This document shows, one piece after another, positions 34,037-47,912 of a DNA stretch of 64,000 nt (the stretch's first letter is position 1; each line of letters opens with the position of its first letter). The DNA comes from Emiliania huxleyi CCMP1516. Lineage: Eukaryota; Haptophyta; Isochrysidales; Noelaerhabdaceae. Both the position numbers and the translations under genes were made by a program. The notes beneath the pieces were generated by a model. The model saw only the letters and a list, made by a program, of their open reading frames with translations, searched no databases and had not been told where the DNA came from. The DNA lies in NCBI RefSeq assembly GCF_000372725.1, contig NW_005198966.1, forward strand, positions 1,231,338 through 1,295,337. Direction: 5' to 3'.

Positions 34037-34930
34037 ATGGTGCTCCCAAGCCTGCCGATGGACCTCCTGCCAAGCATCTGCTCGCACTTGCGCGTGCGCG
34101 ACCTCATGGTCATCTCGCGAGCAGCGCGTGCCGACGGCAATCGAGGATCTCGACACGTGCTTTGCTCTCGGGCCCCGAGCGGCACGCGCTGCGGCATCTC
34201 TGCTTCCAGACGGGTGGTTTGGACTCTGCGCCATGCTCGTCCGCGAGGGAGGTGCGTGGATCGGCGATCTTGGCGTGGCGGCACCGCGCCGCCGCAGCTC
34301 CCGTGCCAACGACATGCTGCTGGGCTCAGCTGAGCGTCCGTTGATGCTGGGCCCTGACCACCCAGATTTTCCGATCCCAAACATGTTCATGTTTCGCCCG
34401 GTGCAGCGCACCGTTCTCTCGGTCGCCGAGTTTGAAGAGGCGGTCGCCGCAGCCGATCCCTTTGACACCATCTGCATCGCGGCCGACCTGAGCTTCACTC
34501 AGGCGGACATCGACTGCGGCATCTCCTCACTACAGAAGCCGCTGCGCCTCATCGGAGCCGATGTTGAGGCGCACGCTGAGGGTCACAGATTCGACAACGT
34601 CAACGATGGTGGCTGCTGCGGGGGCGTGCATTTTCCGATTCGCTAGCACATTCTGCGCGTGCCGAGCGACACCTTCTACGCCCAGGCTCCCGGTATCGCT
34701 CTGGTCAATCTGACGATTTTCGCTGGCAACATTGACGTGGCCGTGGAGCCCATCTGTGAAGAGGCGGTCTTTCCCGCCCTCCAGATTCAATGGGGTAGCG
34801 TGATGATACCTTTCTCGGGGGCTATGATTACACTGGCCAGACGATTCACCCGTGGCGGCACAGCTGGAGCCAGTGACGGGCGAGCCGACTGCAGGAGGCC
34901 GACGCCGTCGTCTCCATTGCGCAGCCTTTG
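34037..34930 (+). pseudogene. F-box protein gene, probably broken
   Basis: The ATG at 34037 starts LPSLPMDLLPSICSHLRVRD, an F-box start, continuing LMVISRAAR. The frame then loses sense, while another frame from 34128 encodes TAIEDLDTCFALGPRAARAA and later RTVLSVAEFEEAVAAADPFD and SLQKPLRLIGADVEAH, the kind of sequence that precedes right-handed beta-helix repeats in algal F-box proteins. That frame has an in-frame stop at 34644, after which it stays open to about 34930 (APGIALVNLTIFAGNIDVAV). Either short unusual introns are present or the gene has a frameshift and a stop. It was probably a substrate receptor for an SCF ubiquitin ligase. Confidence 0.5.
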
Positions 34931-34963
34931 ATTGCGCACGTACATGTGTGAGCTGTGGCGTTT

Positions 34964-35080
34964 ATGTGAGCTGTTGGCTGTGTGGGTCCGCCCGCAGGCG
35001 CGGTACATCCCGAGGCGGTGCACGGGAGCTTTTAGAGTGTAGGTGTGTCGAGTAGGGCTCTCGCCGCCGACGTGGGAATG
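34964..35080 (+). repeat. dispersed 110-bp repeat, copy 1
   Basis: Shares GGGTCCGCCCGCAGGCGC, CCCGAGGCGGTGC and GTGTGTCGAGTAGGGCTCTC, in the same order and orientation, with 35866-35978. It lies just downstream of the F-box gene, as copy 2 lies just downstream of the next gene. Confidence 0.75.
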
Positions 35081-35205
35081 CTTGTAGATATGTTTGTTAA
35101 ACGCCCAAATGGAGGGGGTAGGGGGATAGGGGGTCTGCACAGATCCCATAAACCCTACCCTACCCCTCACCTCTCGAACCAGGCTGGGGGAGGGTTGCGA
35201 GAGTC

Positions 35206-35838
35206 ATGGCTGAGCGGGAACGCCGCCCGTCGTCACGCGACGGGTTTGTGCTCGAGGTTGGCTTTCTCGTGAGACACGTGCACACCGGCCGCCTCCACAT
35301 GATCATCGACATCGACTTTTGGGGTGGCGCGCATGACATCGGTGGGCACACGCTGATCACTGAGGAGCTGGTGACTTCAGACGGACTCCCCCTCGACTCG
35401 GAGCCCGAAAATTCCGATTCGGACGAGGTTCCGATGCCAGAGGCGTTTGCTGACGAACAGGTATACGCGCACGAGTTTTGCGGGCGAAACGGGAGCTTCG
35501 AACGCACCTCTTTCTGCGAGCGGTGCGACATCTACTTTTGTCCCGAGTTTGTGACGTGGTGCTTTGACAGCAAGCCGGAGCGGGAGTGGTTTGAGCTTGC
35601 GTACATCAACAAGTACAACCACAACGATCTGTGGGGCCCAAGGCTGCATCGCCGGAAGTCTTCCTGCCAGCGCTGCGAGGCAGACCGCCCGAATGGATTT
35701 GTCCTCTGGCAGCAAGTGCGCCGCTGGCTTCGTCTGCGGTCCGCGGCCGAGTACTGGAGCCGACTGGCGCACCACCCAAAGTACGTCTCCACGCACGCAG
35801 CCCTGGCATCGGCTGACCTCGCGGCCGTTCTCGCGTGA
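35206..35838 (+). CDS. hypothetical protein with paired cysteines
   Basis: Single exon of 210 residues from the ATG at 35206. Not recognised. The N-terminal half is acidic (DSEPENSDSDEVPMPEAF). The centre holds CGRN, then TSFCERCDIYFCPEF and TWCFD, spacing that could bind one zinc. Further on CQRC occurs in HRRKSSCQRCEADRP. Codon use and the lack of low-complexity sequence support a real gene. It is preceded and followed by copies of the 110-bp repeat, suggesting that a gene-plus-flank unit has been duplicated or that the repeat is a shared 3' element. Confidence 0.55.
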   Translation: MAERERRPSSRDGFVLEVGFLVRHVHTGRLHMIIDIDFWGGAHDIGGHTLITEELVTSDGLPLDSEPENSDSDEVPMPEAFADEQVYAHEFCGRNGSFERTSFCERCDIYFCPEFVTWCFDSKPEREWFELAYINKYNHNDLWGPRLHRRKSSCQRCEADRPNGFVLWQQVRRWLRLRSAAEYWSRLAHHPKYVSTHAALASADLAAVLA

Positions 35839-35865
35839 CCGACATGAGATGACTCCATTGCATGT

Positions 35866-35978
35866 GTGAGCTGTGGGCTGTGAGGGTCCGCCCGCAGGCG
35901 CGTTACTTTCCCGAGGCGGTGCCCGGCGCCGAGCCTTTAGGGTCCATGTGTGTCGAGTAGGGCTCTCGCCCGACGTGG
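35866..35978 (+). repeat. dispersed 110-bp repeat, copy 2
   Basis: See the copy at 34964-35080. A shorter copy is at 8396-8446. Confidence 0.75.
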
Positions 35979-36416
35979 GATCGACCGCGCGGTCCCGGAG
36001 GCCGCGGGCCATTAGCGGCCGGGGGGGGTCCTGTCTGAGTCGTGTGTCGGCTTTATGTCTACGGCGAGATGCCGGTCCGGCTGTTGGGCGTTTTTGTTCT
36101 ACACCATTCTTCGGGCACGCAGCTAGAGCCTGAGCCGTACAGTACGCACGCGCCTTGTACGTAGCTAGCTGAGTGATGGCTCGCCGCGAGGCGAGAGTCT
36201 CGCGCCTCTACGTCTAGCCGCCGCACCTCTCTCTCTCGCTCGCCTCGTCGCCGCCGCCGGCCCTCGGTGGTCCTCGCCCTCGCGCCTCGCCTCGCACCCC
36301 ACACTCTAACCACCTTGCACCTACTGTGACAGCAGTGAACACAAGTCGCAAACGAGTCTCAGAACTCCACTCCTATTCAGGGATCGCTGCTTGCCAAGCT
36401 CAGCGGTGGTGTAACG

Positions 36417-36674
36417 TCAGTGGTGTAAGAGGCGAGCTCGATGGTCGTGCCGACTGGTTCGTCGTGCAGGGACCAGGGAGGCGCTCGGCAGAGGACCAGT
36501 TGGGGGCATGAATACCATGTTGTAACCGAACTTCTCCACGCTGCGATCTGGCACGCCCCACTTCTCCTCAATGATGAAAGCGAGCTTAGAAAGTGCAAAT
36601 TCCAGATCACCCACTCCGGGTTTTAGGTACAAGTAGCCCGGAATGCGGTTGCATACAAATGTATAGTGCTCCAA
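36417..36674 (-). other. possible exon or gene fragment, unknown
   Basis: The minus-strand frame encodes HYTFVCNRIPGYLYLKPGVG, then EFALSKLAFIIEEKWGVPD and EKFGYNMVFMPPTG, which looks protein-like and less GC-biased than the surroundings. No family is recognised, and no flanking exons could be joined to it. It could be a fragment of a gene or of a transposable element. Confidence 0.3.
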
Positions 36675-36832
36675 GTGCTACTTACTCTCTCTCACAGCAG
36701 ACAGGCTCGACACAGGCGCGGGCTGGCACGTGCTGGTACAACACAGGCACGTTTTAAAAGAGCGAAAAAGCATAAAAAGAATTTGACAACAAAACTCTCT
36801 GCTCTCGCACAACACTGACTGGGAGAGAGAGA

Positions 36833-37282
36833 GAGCAGGCGGACATCGCTTCCAGGGAGGGGGGCGCGCTTCTCTCCACACCACATCCTAGGGGGGGGGT
36901 CCGACCCCCCCCAGAGGCTTCACCACATGCTGGGGGGGGGGTCACCGCCGAGGACCCCCCAGAGACTCGTGGTCAGACCCTCCGGGCCCTTGATTTTACG
37001 CCTCATTTCGCAGCATTTTCGAGGGGAAAATCATCCTTTGAAGCTACATGAGCCTTGAGACTGGTCAGAGTCTCCAAGATATTGGACTTTCAGCCACGAT
37101 TTCACAACTTTGGGGGCAAAATCGGCTCTCTGGCGGCTATTCCTAGCCCACGAACTGCTGGGGGGTGCCCACCACATGCTAGGGGGGGGGTCCGACCCCC
37201 CCCACAGAGGCTTCACCACATGCTAGGGGGGGGGTGGGGCGTGGAGCGCGCCCCCCTCCCTGGAAGCGATGTCCGCCTGCTC
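36833..37282. mobile_element. 450-bp element with 38-bp perfect inverted ends
   Basis: 36833-36870 (GAGCAGGCGGACATCGCTTC and 18 more bases) is exactly the reverse complement of 37245-37282. A possible 3-bp duplication (AGA) flanks it. Inside, next to both ends, are palindromic G/C tracts (GGGGGGGTCCGACCCCCCC) with CCACATGCTAGG and AGAGGCTTCA repeated. It has no coding capacity, so it is a MITE or foldback element. Confidence 0.7.
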
Positions 37283-38028
37283 AGACTATGGGTCGTCCAG
37301 AGTATCGACCTCAGGTTCCTCTGGCTTGTCAGCCGATCACTTGATGGCACACATATGAAGTACACAGCCATCGCCAACTCGCTGGTTGGGTTTCAAAAAT
37401 CTCTCTCTGGTCTCTCTGCAAGGCCTCTCCCGACCTGAGGGCGAGTGTAGAGGATGTAGAGTGTAGAGCGCTGTAGAGCTGAGAGATGTAGATAGAGCTA
37501 TCGAGTATGGACGGACGGAAAACACCCCCCTTTTATGCCTGACACCTGCCACCTCGCCTCGCCGGCTGCATCCCGCTCGCGGCGGTCGCCACCATCCCTG
37601 GGCACCGCCACTGCCCCTGTCCCTGCCGCCGCCGTCGCCTTCCGATTCCTCCCCACCGCCCGGCCTGATCCGCGGCGTGTGCAACGCCCCCCACGCACAA
37701 ACATGGGCACACACCTCGGCATCGCCGACCCTGATGCCGCCGCCGCCGTCCCTGTCGCCCCCGCTTCCACCCACTTGCTTTACTGCCGACTCCAAGCGGG
37801 AGGCAGCAATAGCACGCAGACAGAACCCTGAGTGAGAACGTCGCCATCGTGTAGCAGGCAGGCCTGGCTAGCCGCGTGTTGGGGAGTAGTGTTTGTGCGT
37901 GTGGTGTACTCTCTCTCCACTCAGTGAGTGAGCAGCGCGCGATAAAAACAGCTGAAAAACCTCGGGGGCCAGACGGCCCTCCCCCTACTGTATTAAAAAG
38001 AACAAATCGCGAACCACCTGTGTCACAC

Positions 38029-38205
38029 GATGATCGTGGCGGCGGGCGCCGTGGTGAGCGTCGAGACGTGGGAGAGGCTAGCCGCGGCGGGGTGGGCGGG
38101 CGCGTAGCGCCGCGGTACACACACTGTGGTGGTGTGAGAGCAGGCCTAGGAGTAGGTGTAGCGATTGGCCGCTTTGCGTATCTCGAGACCTCGAGAGAAG
38201 ACCAC
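38029..38205 (+). repeat. copy of the permease 3' end, just before the beta-mannosidase start
   Basis: Near-identical to 30925-31092 (last 25 codons plus 3' flank of the Trp/Tyr permease gene). It ends 17 bp before the beta-mannosidase ATG at 38222. Confidence 0.85.
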
Positions 38206-38221
38206 CCGAGGTCGCTGTGTC

Positions 38222-42646
<4,425 letters not shown>

Positions 42647-43317
42647 AAACATCAAAGAGGGGGAGTGGGGGGTGCGGCGCGTGGTTCACTCAATTTGCTG
42701 CGAGGAGAGCCTCGGGCTCTAAAGATTTTTACAAGATACACAGCAAGCACCAAAAGCTCCCTCGCCTTTATGCTTTAAAGAAAACGCGAAAAGGAGAAAG
42801 AAACCATCTGCTGCTGGATGGACCTGTGGAGCGCATCTATAGGCCAAACTGCAAACAACTCTAACACTCAGACTCACACTCATCACTCTCTCTAGGCCTC
42901 GTAAAGAAAGACAGAAGCGGAAAACACAGACATCGCGGGGTACGGAAGCGTCAGGGTCAGTAGACAACCCAACCCCGGGAGATTGGGGCGGATGACGACG
43001 GCGACTGTGCCGCAGCGTCTGGTGCGCGTACGGTTGCAGCGCATGGTGGTTGGTGGAGACAGTTTGAGAGAGTCTTTCGAGACCATCTCTTGACCATCTT
43101 GCAAAACAACCTCACAGCTCCGGCTACTGCTCCCTCAAGAGAGGGGAGGCTGTTTGTGCGGTTCGGGTCGGTCGGCGTGAACCGAAAGAAAGAAGAACAA
43201 AACCTAATGAAAATAAAAATCTCCCCTGAAGGGTCGCAGAAACCTCCCTTGTCGACCTTTGGGGCATCTCCGGTTACGTAACTCTCACGCCTCCCCGCGA
43301 CCGCCTTCTCTTCCTCG
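42647..43317. other. intergenic, nothing recognised
   Basis: About 670 bp between the end of beta-mannosidase and the start of the RSH-type gene. A purine-rich stretch near 43184 weakly resembles the ends of the 13111 element. No coding signal. Confidence 0.5.
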
Positions 43318-44091
43318 ATGCTGTGCGCCTCGCTCGCGCTGCTCGCCGCGCACCGCGCTCCTGCGGCGCCACGCTCTCGCGGGGGAGCCAGATCGGCGGT
43401 CGTCAGCCCGACTACCCCTGCGCCGCTGCCTCTCGTCGAGCGCTTCTGGAGCAAGGCGGCATATCTCTCTCACCACAGCGAGGTGCTCGGCGACGCCCTC
43501 GCCTTCGCCGCCGAGGCGCACGATGGGCAGCGGCGGAGGTCTGGGGAGGCCTTCATCGTGCACCCGATCGAGGTCGCCATCATTCTCGCCGGGTGGCGCA
43601 TGGACGCTGATGCGATCGTTGCGGGGCTGCTGCACGACACGGTGGAGGACACCGACGTCACCGTCGAGCAGATCGAGGGGCGCTTCGGCGCGGCCGCCGC
43701 GTCAATCGTCGCCGGCGTGACAGACGGCGCGGCGGTGCCCGCCTCGCAGAGCCAGCGCGAGCTGCTGCTCGCCATCTCGCGGGACTGGCGCGTGGCGCTT
43801 CTCAAGCTCGCCGACCGCACGCACAACATGCGAACGCTGGAGCACATGCCTGCCGCGAAGCAGGCCGCGAAGTCGCGCGAGACGCTGGACCTCTTCGTCC
43901 CCCTGGCCCGGCGGTTAGGCGTCGAGGAGATTGAGCGCGAGCTCGACCAGCTGTGCGTCTCGTACCTCGGCGAGGAGCGGCCTGATGGGCCGTCCCTCCT
44001 GGACAGCTTGCTCGAGGACGAGCGGATATGCCTCCGCCGCCAGCGGGCCTGCTGGCGCGAGCACCGCGGCGCATGCGCTTCTTCCGTTTGA
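43318..44091 (+). CDS. RelA/SpoT-type HD hydrolase, single domain, plastid-type leader
   Basis: 257 residues, one exon. Residues about 1-35 (MLCASLALLAAHRAPAAPRS) look like a bipartite or plastid leader. The rest is the ppGpp hydrolase HD domain of RelA/SpoT homologues: HDGQRRRSGEAFIVHPIEVA, VAGLLHDTVEDTDVTVEQIE, ALLKLADRTHNMRTLEHM, ETLDLFVPLARRLGVEEIE, with the H...HD...D metal residues in place. The synthetase and TGS/ACT domains of full RSH proteins are absent; the protein ends soon after a RELDQL segment. It should degrade the alarmone (p)ppGpp, probably in the plastid. Where bacterial enzymes have GVTK this one reads GVTDGA, a small deviation near the active site. Confidence 0.8.
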   Translation: MLCASLALLAAHRAPAAPRSRGGARSAVVSPTTPAPLPLVERFWSKAAYLSHHSEVLGDALAFAAEAHDGQRRRSGEAFIVHPIEVAIILAGWRMDADAIVAGLLHDTVEDTDVTVEQIEGRFGAAAASIVAGVTDGAAVPASQSQRELLLAISRDWRVALLKLADRTHNMRTLEHMPAAKQAAKSRETLDLFVPLARRLGVEEIERELDQLCVSYLGEERPDGPSLLDSLLEDERICLRRQRACWREHRGACASSV

Positions 44092-45253
44092 CGGACCATG
44101 CTAGTTCGGTTTCTGCCTATGCCATGGACATGGACGGCATGGCGACATTGTGTGTTGTGATGTGTATGTGTATGTGTATGTGTGGCCCGCGGCGGTGCGG
44201 GAAGAGAGTGGTCCTCTCCCGGCCGTGGTTGCCCCATGTGTGATCGTGTGATTTTTCGCATAGATTAGTTGCATACATTCTTGCTCTTGGTCGCTGCCTC
44301 TGCCCTCTCGCTGTCGCTCGCTCCCGACTGGGTCCAGCCCTGGGTGGCGCAAGATCTGACGTTCTGTGACAATCGTCAGATCCGTGTTTTTCTCGTTGTT
44401 TTGTCGCTCGCTCCGCTCGCCACCTCACGCTCCGTAGTCCGGCCATGCACTCAATCCGAAGTCAGGATGCAAAAGAGCCGTAGAAAATTGCGTGGAGCTG
44501 CGCCAGCTAGTCAGGGTGATCGCTCCGCATGTCCTGAGCACTCCCGGAGCACCGGAAAGAGAAAAAAGCTCGGTGTGAATAAACACTCGGAGTCCTTGTG
44601 CTCGACGCTTCAGCTGCTCGCTTTTGCGGCTGCCTGTGCTCTCCCCGCTTTGCACCGTCGCTCCGAGGATCTCGCTGCTCTTCGTGGATCCACCCCGAGC
44701 ATTTCCGCCCGACGGTGTATTTTTGCCGCAGCACGATGAGCGGCTCAGCTGCTGAGTCGGTCGGTGAGTGTGTCCAGCCCTGCTCGCCCGCTGTGCGCCC
44801 TGCTGCAGGGGTGGCAAAAATACGGCGAGGGGTGGGGACGCTCGGGGGTGATCCACGAAGAGCTCCCCTGCCTCGCGGTGCCTCTCAGGTGTCGACCCGG
44901 TTGAGGCCCAAGCAGCGCCAGCAGGTGCTGCTGCGGCGGGCAGAGGCGGCAGAGGAAGAGGCCGTGGCAGGGGCCTCAAGTGCAGAGAGTGCAGCCGGCG
45001 AACGCGCGAGTGCACCTCCGAATGTCCGAACTGGCCCGGCCACCAATCTGGCCTCGCAGCCGCTGCACCGGCGGCGGCGGCGCGCTCGGCTGATGATGCG
45101 CGCTCGGAAGCCGAGCTGCTGCTCGCGCCCGATGCAGCCGGTGGCGGCAGCGCGGGCGGCGTCGCTGCCGCGGATCATTTCGGCTTCGCGGGCGGTGCTG
45201 CCGACGGCGCGGGCGGCGAGGGCGCGGGCGGCGGTGTTACGCCACGGCCGGGC
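44092..45253. other. intergenic, no supported gene
   Basis: Contains a (GTGTAT) microsatellite near 44160. Basic Arg/Ala-rich frames between 44598 and 45253 have no known motif and no clear codon bias. Confidence 0.4.
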
Positions 45254-46084
45254 GTGCCCGCCGACGGAGCCACGGAGGTGGGCTCAGCCGACCGCCGCGC
45301 ATCGACGCGACAGCTGACAGGGCGCACGCGCAAGGAGCCCGAGTACATGGCACGAGATCGAGCCGGCGAAGCGGCCGCACTTCGTCGGATTCGGCGGATG
45401 CGGTCAGCTTCTGGGGCGGCGGCCAGCGACGACGAGTTGGAGGGCGAGAGGGAGGAGGAGGAGGAGGAGGAGGAGGAGGAGGAGGAGGGGGAGGAGGAGG
45501 AGGAGGGGGAGGGGGAGGAGGAGGAGGAGGGGGAGGGGGAGGAGAAGCAGGAGGGGGAGGAGAGCGGCGACGTCGACTGGGAGGAGGAATTGCGCCAGGC
45601 TGAGGTGGTTCTGCGCAGCATCCTGCGGAGCCGCGCGGAGCCGGCTCTGCTATGGCGCTCGGAGGTGGGTGCAGGCGACGGCGGCGACGATGAGGCGATC
45701 GCCCCGGACGATGAGGCCACCATCACCTGGGTGCTCTCGCGCCGCGACGTGGATGCCGAGGACAGGGTGATCGTGCTGCGAGGCTTCATCGCGCTCGTCA
45801 ACGGGCTGCCGCCGCCGCGCGACTCCAACTTCCGGCCCGAGACTGACGAGGAGCTCGCGAAGCAGGAGGCGGAGGACGAGGACTCGGTGGGCCCGTGCTC
45901 GGGGACGCAATCCGAGCTTCAAGCGTCACTCGACGCGCTCGGGACATCGCCATCGACGCCGGGAGCCGCCTCGGCAGGAGCCGCCTTCTCTCGAGGTCTC
46001 GAGATACACAAAGCGGCCAACTTAGTCTGTTGTGTATCGCTGGAGCTCCCAGCTCGGAACATGTGCATGCAGGTAGGTAGGTAG
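45254..46084 (+). CDS. hypothetical Glu-rich protein, low confidence
   Basis: An open frame of 276 residues with a long Glu/Gly run coded by GAG/GGG triplets (purine mirror tract, about 45440-45560). After the run comes a plausible globular stretch (DVDWEEELRQAEVVLRSILR, ATITWVLSRRDVDAEDRVIV). The last 35 residues overlap the inverted copy of a dispersed repeat (45988-46020), so the true end may be earlier. No family is recognised. Confidence 0.3.
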   Translation: MPADGATEVGSADRRASTRQLTGRTRKEPEYMARDRAGEAAALRRIRRMRSASGAAASDDELEGEREEEEEEEEEEEEGEEEEEGEGEEEEEGEGEEKQEGEESGDVDWEEELRQAEVVLRSILRSRAEPALLWRSEVGAGDGGDDEAIAPDDEATITWVLSRRDVDAEDRVIVLRGFIALVNGLPPPRDSNFRPETDEELAKQEAEDEDSVGPCSGTQSELQASLDALGTSPSTPGAASAGAAFSRGLEIHKAANLVCCVSLELPARNMCMQVGR

Positions 46085-46107
46085 GAAGGTGAAAAAAGCC
46101 AGGCTGG

Positions 46108-47631
46108 ATGCAGGAACATGTACACATGTGCATGCGCGGCACGGGAATTTTTTGGTCGAGGAGATTGCCGCGCAGATTGCCGCGCACGCCAACGACTAGC
46201 GACGCGCCGGAGACCACACACATGCGCGGACACTCCTCGCCGCTGCGTGCCTCCGCGCTTCTCGGCAGCGAGCCTCTCGCCCTCGACCTTCTCCCGGCGA
46301 GCCTCGGCGAGGTTGAGGCGAGCTTCGGCGAGGTTGAGGGCCAGCAGTCGCCCTTCCGGCGCGGCTCCACCGTGGTGGCGGCGGCGGCGGCGCTCTTCAA
46401 GGCCGTGATCGGCGCTGGCATCTTCGCGTTTCCGCCCGCCGTTCGTGCGTGCGGGCTGGTCCTCGGCTCTTGCTTCGCCTTTGCTATCGGCCTCATCTCG
46501 CTCTTCGTCACTTGGGCGACCATTGAGGCGGTGCGAGAGCTCCGCCGGCGAGGGATGAAGGCGGCCTCGAACGGGCGGATCGAGTACGTAGAGATGACGC
46601 ACATCTACTCGCCGCGCGCCAACGGAGCCATCACCGCGCTCACCATGTGGGGGCAGTACTCGTCGGTGCTCGGGTGACTCCACTTCGCCAAGCGCGGCTG
46701 CTCGCCCGTTCATCATGTCTCTTCACACCGGGCGGGACTGAACAGGTACTTTATCTTTGTGCACGAGACGCTCGCGCCGCTGCTGCCGCTGCCGAGTCAG
46801 GCGGTCTTTGCGCTCATCGGCGGCGCCGTCTGCCCGCTCGTCCTGCTGCGCAAGACCTCGCACCCCGCCTTTGAGGCGGCGATGGCCTTTGGCAACGTGG
46901 CGGTCGCGCTCGCGCTCGGCACGATCGTCTTTTACGGGCTCGTTCAGGCGCCGGAGCGGCCGCCGCTGGACGAGCTGCGGCTGGCGGACCCTTCCGGGCT
47001 CGGCCTCATGTTTGGGGTGAGCCTGCTCATGTTCTCGTGCCACCTCGAGGCGGTCACGATCGAGCAGGACATGGCGCGGCGCGGCGCGTTCGACCGGATG
47101 CTCGTGTGGAGCTTCGTCGTCCTGGCGGCTCTCTTCCTCGGCTTCGGCGCCTGCGTCTACCTCTCGTTTGGAGAGGCGACCGGCCGGGTGCGGGCGGCGG
47201 GCGGCGGCTGGGCCGAGGCGACGGTGATGCAGAACCTGCCCGAGGGCGGCTTCCTGACGGCGGTCAAGCTGCTGATGAGCCTCAACCTGCTGCTCATGAC
47301 GCCAATCACGATGCTGCCCGCCAGCCGCGCCATCGAGGCACCCCTCCGCCTCTCCGCCCGCCCGCTCGCCCGCAGCGCCCTCCGCGTCGCCGTCCTCGCC
47401 GGCATCACCGCCGCGGCGGCCGTGGTGCCCGATTTCGAGACTGTGGTCGGCCTCACAGGCAGCCTGGGCGGGCTGACCGCCTTCACGCTCCCGGCGCTCC
47501 TCTTTGGGCACTTTTGCGGCGCGGACCACCCGCTCGGCCGCGCCCTGGCGAGCGGCGTGGCGGCCTTTGGGGCGCTGGGGACGGCCTGGAGTTTCTGGCA
47601 GATCTGCTTCCCGGCGGCGGAGACGAGCTGA
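46108..47631 (+). CDS. AAAP-family amino-acid transporter (two exons)
   Basis: Exon 1 starts at the ATG at 46108 or, more likely, at 46222. It encodes STVVAAAAALFKAVIGAGIF, the first helix and GAG motif of the amino acid/auxin permease family, and a second helix. An intron from about 46675 (GTGACTCC) to 46746 joins SSVLG to YFIFVHETLAPLL. Exon 2 carries about eight further hydrophobic helices (for example MFGVSLLMFSCHLEAV and VLAALFLGFGACVYLSFGEA), with a long N-terminal cytosolic stretch in exon 1. Total length is roughly 410-450 residues, as usual for the family. Substrate and membrane are unknown. This intron does not show the exon-start copy seen in other genes. Confidence 0.75.
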
Positions 47632-47791
47632 GCAGCTTCGTATTTCTCTCTCTCTCCCCCCCCCCCCCAGCCAGCCCCCTCAAATTCCTCCTCGCCTCCT
47701 TCAAAGAGAAAGAAAACGCGACCCTCTGCAAACTAATAAGAGTAAAGAGAAGGCCTGCAGCCTTCTTTTTAGCGCCCAGGCACAATTTTCC

Positions 47792-47820
47792 AAAAGAAAG
47801 AAAAGAGACACCCAAGGGAC
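47792..47820 (+). repeat. single end of the GAAAG...CCCAAGGGA repeat
   Basis: Matches the ends of the 13111-13260 element. A shorter related stretch (GAAAGAAAACAGATAACCC) follows at about 47833. Confidence 0.5.
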
Positions 47821-47912
47821 AATTTCCCCGAAAGAAAACAGATAACCCGAGGCAATTGCCGTAATTCTTTTCCTTCGCTTCACGCGGCGGCGCTGCGGTG
47901 AGCTCGATTTCG

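Noticed and set aside
44598-45317. Gene for an Arg/Ala-rich protein
   Set aside because: No motifs or consistent codon use; probably a product of GC-rich sequence.
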